From Loxodes magnus (lineage: Eukaryota > Ciliophora > Karyorelictea > Loxodida > Loxodidae): a stretch of 64,000 nt of DNA. Each line of letters begins with the position of its first letter. The first letter of the stretch is position 1. The notes beneath the pieces are model-generated. The model was not told the origin of the DNA. It ran no database searches and saw only the letters and a program-made list of their open reading frames with translations. This document shows positions 35,654 to 48,559 of the stretch, one piece after another. The position numbers were made by a program, and so were the translations under genes. Where the stretch lies: positions 62,001 to 126,000 of the forward strand of contig CAMPDV010000262.1 in assembly GCA_946699065.1 (NCBI GenBank), written 5' to 3'.

Positions 35654-38600
35654 TATGACTTAATTTTATATAGAGGAGACAAAAAAATCTTAAAGATTCA
35701 CTCTAATTAATAATTTAGAAGAATTAGATTATAATTTAAATATGAAAAATATAGAAACAATAGAAGCTAAAAATGATAATAGTTAATTAAATTTTTGTGT
35801 TAAAGAAATGTAAATAAAATATTAAAATATACGCATTTGAAGTTTAACGAATTAAATTGAATATTTAGAATTTTGAGAAACAAAATTGATTGAAAGAAAA
35901 AAATATTTATTTCAGGAAATTAAAATGAAACTTTATTAAAATAAAGTTAAAAAATATGTAGTTATATTGAAATGAAAGAAATGAAAAAATATTAAAAATA
36001 AGAAGATTGAATCTTACATCAAAATAACGAATTTAAGCAAAATTAAATGATAATAAATTAAATAAAATAAGATATAGAATAATTAAATTAAATAAGTCTT
36101 ATTAATTGATAAAATGATAGAAAAAATAATTATTTTGAAGAAATTTATAGAAAAATATAAGAAAAAATAGAGGAAATATAAATTGAAAATAGCTAATAAA
36201 AGTTAAAATTTAGATTTGCTTAAGAATATTTAATTTTATACTAAAAAATTACTAAAAATTTTAAAATAAATTTCTAAAATTATGATAAGAACCAGATATA
36301 AGAGATAGATGAAATGTATTAATTTGTTAATTAAATTACTAAAAGAAAAAGAATTGAGTAATTATCTAAATTAGATTCATTAGAAATTAACTTATACGAG
36401 GAACAAAATAAGGAAAATTTTATAATGTATTTTACAATTGCACACTTATTTTAGCTTTAGAAAAATTCTAATATTTTGATTTTTTAAAAAGTTGATTATT
36501 AAAATAATTGATATAATTTTAGAAAAAAGTAGAATAAAGAAATTTTAAAACTCTGTAGAGATTATTTTGAAGAGGAAAATTAGAAATAAGAATTTATAAA
36601 AAAACTTAATAAATTCGATTTAATTCATCTAGTTTATTTAATTTCCTATTAAGAAATTGAAGAATTTCCATAAGTTATTAGCGTTTTAGATTTCTTCTAA
36701 AAAATAAAAGATCAAAACTAAAAGTACATAAAACTGTTAAAAAGTAATAAAATGGAAGAATTTTACTCTGTTGTATAGCAAAAATTAACTGATACTTATA
36801 AAGACATAAGACATCTATTTTTTATTGAAAATCAGAAAATTTCTTATTGAATTTCTTTAGATTGGTAAAATTAAAACGTTATTTCTCCTTATTTTTTTGG
36901 TTAAAATGACCCTAAAATTCTATTTGATATTTTAAAGAAAAATAATTATAATTGAAAGTAAATTATTATATAGTTTCGATAATATGAATATAATATTTCT
37001 TAGTTCTCTTCAGATCATATAATAGAAATTTATTTTAATCTTTATAATAAATAAGATAAATTATGAACATTTTAGCATCAATTCCCAGGCTATACATTAG
37101 TAGAAAAAGTATATGAAATAGACAAAGTAGTTATTTTAAAAGTATTAAATTGATAAAAGGAAATAAGGGTTATAAAATTTATAAAATTAGCTAAGAATCA
37201 TCAGAAAATTGAATAAATTATAAAAAAGTTATGAAATTCAAATGAGACATATAAATAATATTGTGTTCAAGTTTATAATTATGATGTTTCTTAAAAAAAT
37301 TAATATTGGATAGAGATGTAATATTGCGAATAAGGATCCTTATATCAACTCATCAATGATAGAAACGGAATAAATTTTGAATTTGATTGAATTTAAAAAA
37401 CGACTGCATTTCTTATTGATGCGTTTGCCTTCCTTTAACATTTAGAAATTTCTCATTAAGATATAAAACCTGAAAACATTTTTGTAGATAAGCAAGGAAA
37501 TTTAAAAATAGGAGACTTTGATTATTCAGATCCTTAAATTACAATTTAAAATTATAATTCTACTATCTTTACTAAAGGTTATTAATCTCCATAAATATTT
37601 CATAAAGACAGAAATCTATATAAGTCAGATGTATTTTCATTAGGAATTACTTTACTTGAAGTTGTTACTCTTAAAAACTAAAGTCATCTTAAATTGAATG
37701 AAATAAAAATGGATAATTAATAATTATGTAATTTGATAGGATAGTTAATAGATAAATACTATCCCAATTAAAACAGAGAATGCTTATAATGACTTCTATT
37801 TCTAATGCTTTAATGAGATGAAGAAAATAGATGTAATTTTACCTAATTATAGCAAATTTGTAGGAATGGAATCATTGATTATCAAAAATATAATATAAAC
37901 TAGTACAATTTATGTTAAAACCCAAAAATATAAAATCTTGGTATATAAAACGTTGAAAATTGAATTTCATCAATAACTAGATCTTCACAATCTAAATAAG
38001 AAACTATTGGTTTTTAATTAGTTACTGATAAATTTTATTCCATTGATAAAAATTAAGTAACCTAAACATCTGAATTAAAAGAATCACAGAATACCAATTT
38101 ATAATCATATAAGTTTACATCAACAATATAATTAACTCACGGTTTTTCAAAAGTTTTTAAAATTTTGTTTAAAATAGAGGAAATTCCTTATCTTAAACTA
38201 GGTAATATAGAATCTAATTATTCTTGATACTTTTATTTGATTTATTTATAATAGCAAAAGTTGTGTACATAACAATATACTAGATATTTTATTTCTACCT
38301 AAGTTGCTTTTTAATAAAAAATTTATATTGGATAAGTTAATTAATAATTATTTCCAGAAGGTATAGGAAGACTTTTACAAAAAGAAATATATTATGAAGG
38401 AGAATTTAAAAATGGATTAAAAAATGGAAATGGACTTCTAATAAACTTAGAAAACAGAACTATAGAAAGAGTTTGTTATGAATTTGATAAAATAATATAC
38501 TCCTAATAAATATTAAATCAAAATTATAAATTAGATATCTAATTTTTAAGCAGAAACATATAATTTCCTCAACTATCAATAAATGATGCATTGATTATTA

Positions 38601-39250
38601 AATTTATAGAAAGATTTACTTAAATAATGAAAATTAAAATTTATATAGAAAGTAGCCAACTTTTTTTAATAAAGATAAATGATTAAGAAACTTATGAAGG
38701 AGAAATAAATTTGAAATAAAAGCCAAATGGTTTTGGAAAAATATTTAATTAGTAAGAATAAACATTTTATTAAGGATTCTTTATCAATGGCAAAAAACAT
38801 GGAAAAGGGATTTTAATAGATTTGAAATATTAAAAATTAATTAAAGCAATATACTCTTTGAATAAAATTTTAAATTAAAAAATATTAAATAATTAGGATG
38901 AAATTTAAAATTTAAGAAAATGAGATTAAAAGTTTGTAAAATGATCTTTTCAATATATGAAATTTGAAAAATAAGTAATTGAAGAGTCTAATTTAAGTTA
39001 ATGAAGTTAACAAAATTATAGAAAAAATTTTTAATACGACCTAATTTTAAATATGTTTTTATCTATTAAGAAAACTCTTAATCTAGTTGAATAAGAAAAT
39101 ATAACAATTAATTTATGATAATTTTATATTTAAAAACAAGTTAACCAAATAAAAATAAAAAACAGAAACTTAAACAAAAATTTAATGATAAAAATTATAG
39201 AAATTTTCAAAAAATTATAAAAAAAATGCGATGCAATTTAATAATAAAAT
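31942..39250 (+). repeat. ~3.7-kb tandem duplication inside the kinase-MORN gene
   Basis: 31,942-35,640 is repeated as 35,654 to about 39,250. The offset is 3,712 bp at the left end and 3,708 bp at the kinase catalytic loop. The duplicated unit starts at residue 547 of the gene and ends in the Lys/Gln-rich region before the MORN array. Divergence between the copies is substantial, so the event is not recent. Confidence 0.8.
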
Positions 39251-40534
39251 ATAAAGTTTAAAAAATAAAAAGAAGAAATAGATTTTTATTAAAATTAAAA
39301 GTAAAACTTTTAAAAGAAAGCAAATTTAAAAATTTAAAAATTATACTTTTATTAGATATACTTTTGAAAATAATAAATGAATCAAAATTTTTCAACATAG
39401 AAAAATTATTTAACATTAAATAAAATATACAAAAGGATATAAGCAAAAAATTTAAATTTCTCATTACAATAAATGGCAATCAATTAAAATGAACAAGAAA
39501 ACTAAAACTGCAACTTTATGAGCGGTATTTTAATAAATTTAACTGAAAACGGGATAATAGTAATATTTGAAAAAGAAAATAATATATAAAAAGCTATTGA
39601 GTATATAATAACAGGAGACATTTATGAAGGGGATTTATTTTAAGACAAAAAACATGGATAAGGAAAATATTTATTTAAAAATGGTGAATTTTATTAAGGT
39701 AATTGATATGAAGGAAAAAGATAAGGAAAAGGAAAAGAATTTTATATAAATAGAGATATTTATGAAGGTGATTGGTCTTAAGACAAAAAACATGGATAAG
39801 GAAAATATTAATCTATAAATGGAGATATTTATTAAGGTAATTGATATGAAGGAAAAAGATAAGGAAAAGGAATTAAGTTTTATATAAATGGAGATATTTA
39901 TGAAGGTGATTGGTTTTAAGACAAAAAGCATGATTTAGGAAAGTATGAATCTAAGAATGGAGATATTTATGAAGGTAATTGATATGAAGGAAAAAGATAA
40001 GGAAAAGGAATTAAGTTTTATATAAATGGAGATATTTATGAAGGTAATTGGTTTTAAGACAAAAAACATGGAATAGGAAAATATTTATTTAAAAATGGAG
40101 ATAGTTATTCAGGATAGTGATATAAAGATAAAAGATAAGGAAAAGGACAAGAACTTTCTATAAATGGAGATATTTATGAAGGTGATTGGTTTTAAGACAA
40201 AAAGCATGATTTAGGAAAGTATGAATCTAAGAATGGAGATATTTATGAAGGTAATTGATATGAAGGAAAAAGACAAGGAAAAGGAATTAAGTTTTATATA
40301 AATGGAGATATTTATGAAGGTAATTGGTCTTAAGACAAAAAACATGGATAAGGAAAATATTAATCTATAAATGGAGATATTTATGAAGGTATTTGATATG
40401 AAGGAAAAAAAATTTAACGCAGTTTATTATCAATATTTAAATAAAATATTTTTTAGGAGAGGTAAAAATCATAAAATTAGACAATGTATGCATAAATCAA
40501 AGAAAGAGATTTTTGTGATAAATATGACAAATGA
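35654..40534 (+). CDS. Protein kinase with MORN array, paralogue B (unit 2, no own N-terminus)
   Basis: This unit lacks the first ~547 residues of the family. Its first ~100 codons align with unit 1 one base out of frame. A net one-base shift near 35,960-35,990 then restores the frame of the ATG at 30,302, and the rest stays in it. The kinase shows HQDIKPENIFV (catalytic Asp codon at 37,460), GDFDYSD and LYKSDVFSLGITLLE. MORN-like units (YYEGEFKNGLKNGNG) and a Gln/Lys coiled stretch follow. About a dozen MORN repeats end near 40,415, and an in-frame TGA at 40,532-40,534 is a candidate stop. Either this is the second half of one 3,410-codon double kinase, or a headless duplicate using an internal start. 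Minus-strand frames at 39,258-39,479 and 39,671-39,931 are shadows. Confidence 0.75.
39614..40415 (+). repeat. MORN repeat array with 138-bp higher-order period
   Basis: 23-residue (69-bp) MORN modules alternate between two types. One is GDIYEGDWFQDKKHGQGKY-like, with Trp as TGG. The other is GDIYEGNWYEGKRQGKG-like, with Trp as TGA. The pair repeats nearly identically several times, so the array grew by 138-bp steps. One module has HDLGKY in place of HGQGKY, and the last one is truncated. Confidence 0.85.
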
Positions 40535-40919
40535 AAACTAAATACTTTAATTTAGCATAAAATTATAAATTAATTATTTCAGCAAAATTTTTTATTTATA
40601 TCTTTTATTAATCAAAAAATATCAGTTATAAATTTATGCTGGAAATGGCTTTTATCGATTTCTCAATTTTTTTAACCAAATTATTTTATAACAAGCATAA
40701 TTTCAATAAAACAGCAATATTTAAAAATTTTTCTTAGTTTTACGATTAACTATTGATATTTTTTTAATTTATTCAAATAATTCACAATCTTGTTTGCTAT
40801 ATCAAGGGAAATGGGAATAACCTGCTTATTATTAATTAATTCTTAATTTAATTTTTATTAAAAGGACATTTTTCTTTCTCTCGATATTGAAATTACTTCC
40901 TTTATTTAAAGATGTTATA
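40535..40919. other. Short intergenic AT-rich gap
   Basis: Between the plus-strand MORN gene and a minus-strand frame; no feature is seen. Confidence 0.4.
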
Positions 40920-41640
40920 ATTTATTTAAAAGTTTTTAACTTTTCTTAATTTCATCTTCAGCCTCTTCTTCAGCTATATTATCTTTGTCATCAGTTAATT
41001 ACTTCATTTTTTCCTTTTAATCTTTTTGCTCTTCTTTCTCTTTTCACCCAGTCTTAGAACTTTTCTATCATTTATCTTTTTCTAATTTAAAATTTCTAAT
41101 CTCCTTTTAAGTAACATCCTATGAAAATAATTTTTTGTAGATCAATATATTCTATTTATTTGAAATTAATTTATATAGTTTTGGTCATACATTATTAATT
41201 TCTAATGTTTCATTATCTAATTTTTCTAATATCCATTCTCGCCTATTTATATGGCAATTATAACCCTAATTATATTCAAATTAATCAATTTTTTCACGGA
41301 CACAATGTAATTCTCAATTAAATAATGTCAATCTCAAAGCCTTTTGCGAAATTTGTAGTATTAGGTTCTGAGTTTGCTATACTAATTATTTCTCTTCTAT
41401 ATTATTTATTTAATTTTGGATAGGTTATTTTGGGAATTATTATTATTGATATAATCATTTTATATATCATTTTGGAATGGGCTTCCTTCTTAATCTTTAA
41501 GTAGCTACTTTATAAAATTTATTTTCAATCTTCCTTTTAGCATATTTGCAAAAATATTTAAGATACTTTTATTTTCCTAATCATATCTATTTCAATATAT
41601 TCAGATAATCTTGCTAATATATATCTATATTCATATCATT
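40920..41640 (-). CDS. Coiled-coil, charged C-terminal frame of unknown function
   Basis: The minus strand reads LVQQTQNLILQISQKALRL, FNWELHCVREKIDQFEYNQG, INRREWILEKLDNETLEINN and VTQKEIRNFKLEKDKWQKSS, then a Lys/Glu-rich end (KMKQLTDDKDNIAEEEAEDE). The composition is clearly protein-like and largely helical, with TGA as Trp. It lies directly downstream of the decayed endonuclease/reverse transcriptase on the same strand. It could be the C-terminal region of that element or a separate gene. Confidence 0.4.
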
Positions 41641-41769
41641 CTAATCATTTATTCTTAAAGATGGATCCTATTTCTGATTAAGAGATATTTGTACTATCTT
41701 ATCATTTCTTTTAAAAAACCTCAAAGAAAAAAGGCATTCAATTAAGATCTATATAACAAGATTCATCAA

Positions 41770-44000
41770 AGTATTTCAGGTGCTTTAAAGGCTTTCTTTG
41801 CCAACCTCATGCTTTTATCAATTTTATTTATAATTGCAGTAAATCCATTTTAGATAGATCATGGTACTACACAAGTCTTAAATTGTCAAGCTACCAAATT
41901 TTTATACCTTGATATATAAATACCGCCTTCTTCAAAGCAGACAGATAATTAGTTGAACCCTACTTTCAATGGTTTATTAAATCTTTTTTTAATGAAGAAT
42001 TCTCCCTAAATATAAAATTTGCTATTTTATGCAATTTTATGATTTCCAATCTTATTGTTTAAGCTTTCCTCTTTTCTTTTATTCCTTTTTAGAAACTGAA
42101 TTGCTTCTCATTTAGCGTCATTTATTTTAAGGTAAGTTCAATTAAAAAATTTGTTTGTTTCATATATTAATGTTTACATGTTCTTTTTAGATTTAGAAAA
42201 GAGATAAATTATCTGCCCATTCTCTTCAATCTAAACTATTATTGAAGTTATCATATTTAATCAAATATTTTTTATATCTAATAATAATATCATAAAACAA
42301 CAACGAAAGCACTGTTTCATGTGAACTTACTTACACATACTTCATTGTTGTATTTAAGAATTTTATAATGGCTTCCATCTATTAGAAATTAATAATTTAG
42401 ATTTTAATAAAAAGATTCAAATGCTAATTTCAATGCTAAAGGTAATTTAACTCATCTCAATTGATCAAAAAGGAACCATCTTTATATTTATTCAAAAATT
42501 TTCTCCACGTCAATCAAAGTTGCTATTAGTTTAGTTTTCCTTTGGTTTATTTTCGAAATAGATCTTTAAGTATACTATTTTAGAAAAGAGTGAAATATCA
42601 TTGTTAGATAATTTTCAGTATAATTCAGCTACTCTCCTTTGATTTTATTTTGGCCTCCTGCTTTATCATTTGGAATTTCTTTTAGGATTTCTTAAATTTC
42701 TTTTAAAGTGAAAAATTCAAAAGCTTATAAGCATGATAATGGTTAGCTTATAGTTTCTTAATTATTTTTATATATCTGATTTATTCTTGGGTTGCTAAAA
42801 TAAATCTATTGCTATATCAAGTTTAAATTTGCATTGAATCTAAAATTTTTTCCTGATGCAAAAAAATTTTAATAACTTTCTTGATTTAAATTCGTTTTAT
42901 TTCCTTTTTTAAGATTAAAAATTCTTTGTGAAAAATTGGCTTGTGAAAAATTTTCTTTATTATTTTCATTGAGAAGGAGAAATTTTTCTTTGGTTTATTT
43001 TTCTTAAATTATCTCTATCAATTAGAAAAATTTATTTATAAATTTCAAAAAAGAGTTAATGAATCTGTCTTCAATTGAATCTTGCATCTTTTTAATTATT
43101 TTTTTGCTTTAGTAATTTTGTCTTAATAAAGGATTTTGTTTAAGAGAAATTTAGCGATAATTGGTATATGATCACTAAAATTAGTTATAGTGGATTAGAA
43201 AGATGCATAGTGATTAATATTCAGGTGATTATTTATTACAATACAGTCATTGCAATACATAAATTATGTTCCTTTATGTATGCAGTGTTGTTGTTCATAT
43301 TAATAACTATTTCAAGATCATTCTGAATAAGAAATTACTATAATATATTCCTAATATCATAGCCTTTACTGAATTTATCTCCATCATTTTATAAGAATGT
43401 ATTGAAATCTCCCATTAGAATATTTAAGTTGTTTCGGAATTGATTAAGTAGTAAATTAATATTTTCGTGATAAACCAAATAATGGTGAACCAAACCAATT
43501 TTTTTATTTATTATTATTAAAGTAATATGCTTGATCTTTCAATATATCAGAACATAATAAATATATTATCCAGTTCGGCTGTAATAAATCGATTCTAGGA
43601 TACATTAAATATATTAGTTTCTTCAGTAATATTTAATTCTTCTTTTATGATCAGACATAAACTTTCTCCACTGAATTTTTTAATAAATTCTATAGTTCTA
43701 TATTAAGATTAAAGGGAAATTTTTTTTAATCAAGTTTCGTTAATTAAAAAATGCCAATACTGATTTTCTTATAAATTCTTCAACTGCATATAATTTTCTT
43801 GCCATTTCTTTCATATTGACATATTCAAACTTATTCTGATTCACACTAGTTCTTTATGGAAAGTTTTACGACTCATCAAATAGTCCTTTTTCATATATAC
43901 TTGAATTTATGTTAATTTGTCTTGTTTAAGTTAATTTAGATGTTTACACCCCACAAGAAAGCCCTTCATAATAAATGCGAATATATCTATTTCTTTAATT
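41770..44000 (-). pseudogene. Non-LTR retrotransposon ORF2 remnant: APE endonuclease and reverse transcriptase
   Basis: On the minus strand the endonuclease motifs appear in order: NETWL (43,727-43,738), RFITAEL, GDFN (43,401-43,412) and SDHIP (43,162-43,176). This is the APE-type set that nicks target DNA in LINE elements. Downstream is a reverse-transcriptase-like core: VLSLLFYDIII (42,292-42,313) where families have 'PQGS.LSPLLF', and WADNLSLF (42,197-42,220) where they have 'YADDL'. A thumb-like FGSLTIQDLCSTMIYLKW lies near 41,900. The motifs fall in at least three frames, and the catalytic YADD is altered to WADN, so this copy should be dead. It is the only RT-like sequence seen and a candidate relative of whatever mobilises the gag-only elements. 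A plus-strand frame at 43,940-44,167 is a shadow or unrelated. Confidence 0.55.
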
Positions 44001-45011
44001 ATTGCTTTAAATGTTTATTAGTTGTTTTTTTTGTTCAAGATGCTAGTGGAAAAATTAAATTAAGATATAAATTACTTAGATATTGTAAGATTCTAGCAAT
44101 ATTTTATCTATCTTTATTGTGTTTTAGGTACTATCTACAGTACCATGAGTTAATTCTAAGTAAATAGTAATATATCTCTCTAAGATATTACTCCTTTCAT
44201 ATTATTTAATTCTTCAAGAACCTTGTTTGATAAAATTTTAAAGCTTAGGAGCCTTTAAATTGAAATCGATTGTTAAAATATTACATTCCTATAGGTTTTT
44301 ATGGTTCTAAATTGATCGTTTAACTGGAGAATTAATCATTATCTTCTTCATTTTTTCTTTTGAACTAATTAAAATTTTCAGTACAATTTTTTTTTCATTT
44401 TCACAAAAGTCTATCTAGCTTTGTTTATCTATAAACCACAATTTAGTTACTTATTTAAATAAATTTCTATTTAATTTTTGATTAACTAACTATAATTTTT
44501 AGACTTTCTCCTATTAATTTTACTTTGAATAAAATTTAATTCAATTGATGATATGATTGTTAAAGTTATAAGTAATTTCTATCAGCCAAGTTTGTTTAAC
44601 AAAACTACTCACATCATTAAATTTCATTTCATTTTGCTAAATGAAGCTTCTATTCATTATAATTTAGTTTAAATTTTCTGTCATTAATATAGTAGGAATG
44701 TCTAAATAAACTTATTATTTTGACAAATTCTTGAAGTTTTAAGTGGATATTCTTAAAGAATTTTTATTACTTTTAAAACTGTAAATCATAAAATTTTTTA
44801 TTTTTGTGGTTTCACTTTATTATTAAGTTAATATATATTGATAATCTAAATCTTTTTATTATATTTGCGCTTTTAATTGATTGTATTGATTATATTTTTT
44901 TATATTTGTTCTAACTTTCTGTAATGATATACGAAAATAAACTTTATAGTATTTATTAATCTATCTCTGCTGCCTTTATTCTTTATTAATCTAAGAACTG
45001 TTGGAATTTTT

Positions 45012-45190
45012 AGGAAAAAGAAAAACAGAAGAACGAAAGACAAGAAATAAAATATTTAGAATATAATGCACAAAATAAGCAAAATTATATAGAAGAAAAG
45101 AACAATAAATCATTCAAGCAATACCTCGAATAATAATGGAAGCAAGAAAATGGAATAAAAGACAATACGGATTTGCTATAGGAAAGCTTA
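45012..45190 (+). CDS. Possible exon of a charged helical protein
   Basis: A short plus-strand stretch reads EKEKQKNERQEIKYLEYNAQ, then KSFKQYLEQQWKQENGIKDN and TDLLQESL. It is preceded by a T-rich run ending in TTTTTAG, which looks like a 3' splice site. Flanking sequence is AT-rich and no further exon could be supported. Confidence 0.3.
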
Positions 45191-45199
45191 TATTTATGT

Positions 45200-46204
45200 T
45201 ATTTTTCTTCTAAATACCTAATTACAATATCATATTAGAGTAATATCTATTATTTAGCTTTATATTTTTTGTAAAATAGCTTATTAATTAGGCTTTAAAA
45301 ATGGTAAAAGCTAATTATTGTTTATTTGATAATGAAAAGCTAATAAATATAATAATTAGATTTTATTTATTTAAATTAAGATTAAATTAATAAGAAGTTT
45401 AAGTTACACTGTTTTAAAAGATAGAATTTAAATTTAAAATATTTAAGAATTAAATTCTATTTTTATCTTACTTAAATAGATAAGAAATTGAATGAAAAGA
45501 AGTTTATTAAAATAGTGTAAAAATTATTTATCCAAAATTTTAAAATTATAAGAGAAATCTAATTCTGCAATTTTGTATTATAATTTTAGATATTGTAATT
45601 TTAGATTCTAATTTTAAGTTGGAAAATTGAATAAAAAGAAAAATTTATCGTGTTCTCAAAGAATAATGTGAAAATAGTGAATCATAGTTAATAAATTTGC
45701 GAAATTTCAGATAGTTGAGAATTATGATATTTAACTTAAATCTAAGAAATATGTCAATTTTAAAATTTAATGGAAAGATAAAATTATAAGCATTCAAATT
45801 AAAATGTGCTTAGGAATTTATTATATGTACTTAAACATAGTAAGTTGATCTTAATTTAATTTTAGATTAACTACTCTATTTTTACTCTCAGGAAACAATT
45901 TTTAAACTATCAAATACTTATGAAATATGCATTAATTTTAACTTCTAAGCATATTTGATATTTTAATAGCAAAATTTTAGATTTTTTATATGGTTATTCA
46001 AGCAAATAAAAATTAATAAAAATTTCATAAAGTTAAATTTAAATTTTGTAGCAAGACAATAAGAAATGAAAGAAAGAACATACATTTTTTTGATGATAAA
46101 TTTAAAAAGATAAATTAAAAAAAAATAAAGCTATTTAAGATTTTTAATATTTACTAAGCTTAAGCTTTAAGATAGTCTTTAAGCTATTTTACTTTGATTT
46201 AAAT
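45200..46204. other. AT-rich stretch, no gene seen
   Basis: Low-complexity AT-rich sequence between the possible exon and R1 copy 2. Confidence 0.4.
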
Positions 46205-47600
46205 TTTTTTATATAAATTTAAAATATATTAGTCACTTTTAAATTCTGAGAAATTTTTAGTTCTTAACTCAAGATCAATGTTGTTTTAAATTTCAAAGCT
46301 ATTATAAAAAAATAAATAAAGATGATTATAGAGCGCTTATCACTTTGTTGGTGCGCAGCTCTTTCAGTATAAATATTTAATATTAAGAAAAAATGTTCTC
46401 ATAAATCTTGTTAAAATTCTAGTAGTCCGATAAGCCATGTTAGCTTCTCCAAATGGGAAATCTACTTATTAAAAATTATTCTCCAATCTTGAATCAAATG
46501 CTCCGGTCTTCTTGAATAAAATCCAAATAATTATTAGCAATTAAGTTATTAGAAGGCCCTTAGTCAAATGTTTATACTGCTGTCAAAAACCTGTTGGAAA
46601 GTTAGACCTATCTTTTCAGAGCTTGTCCACTCTTCCCCATAGTGATAACTAGTGTTAGGTTACTCACAATACAATATACACTGCACCAGACAACCTACTA
46701 GTTCTCCTGACTGCAGCCGATATCCATTTTATTATATATAATAATTAAATGATATAGATATTAAAAGCTAATTTTTCTTTTATATTTTTGATAAATTAAG
46801 AAAAATAGATTAAATTATAACAATTTTTTTGTCTTTTAAGTTTGAAATATATTTTGTTTAAATTACTTAAATCCATAAATATATCATATTATCAATATCA
46901 TTTAATTATTTCAAACTTATTATTTATTTTTACTTAATTTGCATTAATAATAGATAAATCCTTGCTTAAAATAATATTAAGCTTAATTTTATATTTTTAA
47001 ATATTTTACCTTATTTTAAAAATAATTAAATATATGGCTTAAATATTTATTTTTATTTACATTATTTTATTGCTATTTTTATATTTAAAATTTTATTTAA
47101 GTTTAAAGTTAAATTTTGTAATTATATATTTTTGTAAAATTTTAAATTTTAGTTTATTATTTAATTTAGTAGATTAAATGAAGAATAAAATATCTTAATT
47201 TTTTATTTGAATATTTATAATAATAAATTAATTTTTAAATGTTCTAAATTATTTGGTATTATTTTTTTAATAATAAACTTAACTATGAATAAAACTTAAA
47301 ACCTTTTTATTAAAAATATTTATATATCATATTTCTTTTTCTTAATAAAATTAAATATTAATAAAATTAATTTAAAATGTACATCATACTATTATTTTTG
47401 AATTAAAATTATAAAATATAAGAATTATTCTCTTTTTTAATACTTAGTGACATTTTCTAAAATACTTAAATCCTAATTTTATAACTACTTTAATAAAATT
47501 AATTTTTAATTATTAACATATATATTATAAGAATAAATTTATTTTATAATCTTAAATATTTACTTTTTAAATTAAATTTTTATTTTATTTTTTTATTTAT
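46205..47600 (+). repeat. Dispersed repeat R1, copy 2 (uninterrupted)
   Basis: Collinear with 835-3,990 minus its two insertions, in the same orientation. It contains the conserved core (46,320-46,365), the GC-richer head to about 46,725 and the long AT-rich tail. It preserves the two sites in which copy 1 carries Gag-like elements, near 47,300 and 47,490. Confidence 0.75.
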
Positions 47601-48540
47601 TTTAATTTATAAAATAAAATCTACTTTATGCAATTTTGCTTAATTTTTACTATAAATAAATGATATATCTTTATCAATGAATAATATTTTTAGTTTATTT
47701 AATATTTATTTATAAATTAAATAAAAAAAATTTTTGGAAAATATATTTTAATATATAATATATTTGTAAAAGCTAAATTAAAAAAGTTTTATTTTTGAGT
47801 ATTTTTATATGTTTAATTTTTTGATCTTAAAGCTATTTTTATTAAATTTATACTTATTTAAATATATTTTGTAAAAGAAATTTTATTTAGAATCAAAATT
47901 TAACTTCATTTAAGCTTAAAAATTATATAAAGAATTATTACCTTTTTAACTTTCAAATTTAAATTATTTACATTACAAAAATATTTGCTCTATTTTGTGA
48001 TTTATTACATAATTGATTTTATTTCTTCAATATAGAAAAAAAATGTTAAAGCTAATTTTAATTTATCAGTTAATTTTAATTTTAAATAGATAATTAAATA
48101 AAACTTTATAGTAAATATTATATAATAAATCTAGAATAATATTCAAGTATCTTAAAACATGATCTAATAGACATTTAAAATATTCTTAATTATCTATTAA
48201 CAGTTTTATTTTATTATGTATATAGAGTTTAATAATCTTGTGCTATAATAAACTATTTTAGCTTTTTTCTTTTTCATAGATGCGATGTTTTCATTTATAT
48301 GGAAATGTTCTTGGGATTTAATTAAATAACTTATTAACAAAAGGGAGTTCGCAAGATTTATTTCTTACAATTATCTTCAATAAGCTGATTTTAGCATTTA
48401 TAAATTTACCAAAATAGCTTTAATTTGATTTATGAGATTTTTTAATTAAAGCTAAGGTAACTTATTTTTTATTACTTACTAATAATTAGATATAAATATA
48501 CTATAATAAATATTTTTAATAATCTTTATTGCTAGAAGCT
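47601..48540. other. AT-rich stretch, no gene seen
   Basis: No coherent frame found; it may contain the 3' end of the minus-strand gene next to it. Confidence 0.4.
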
Positions 48541-48559
48541 TCCTAATTATATAAAATTC

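Noticed and set aside
39671..39931. Repetitive minus-strand ORF (Phe/Ile/Ser-rich)
   Set aside because: It is the antisense of the MORN array; the plus frame has the conserved YEGxW pattern.
43940..44167. 75-codon plus-strand ORF rich in Cys, Phe and Tyr
   Set aside because: It overlaps the 5' side of the decayed endonuclease, has no recognisable motif and is of a length expected by chance.
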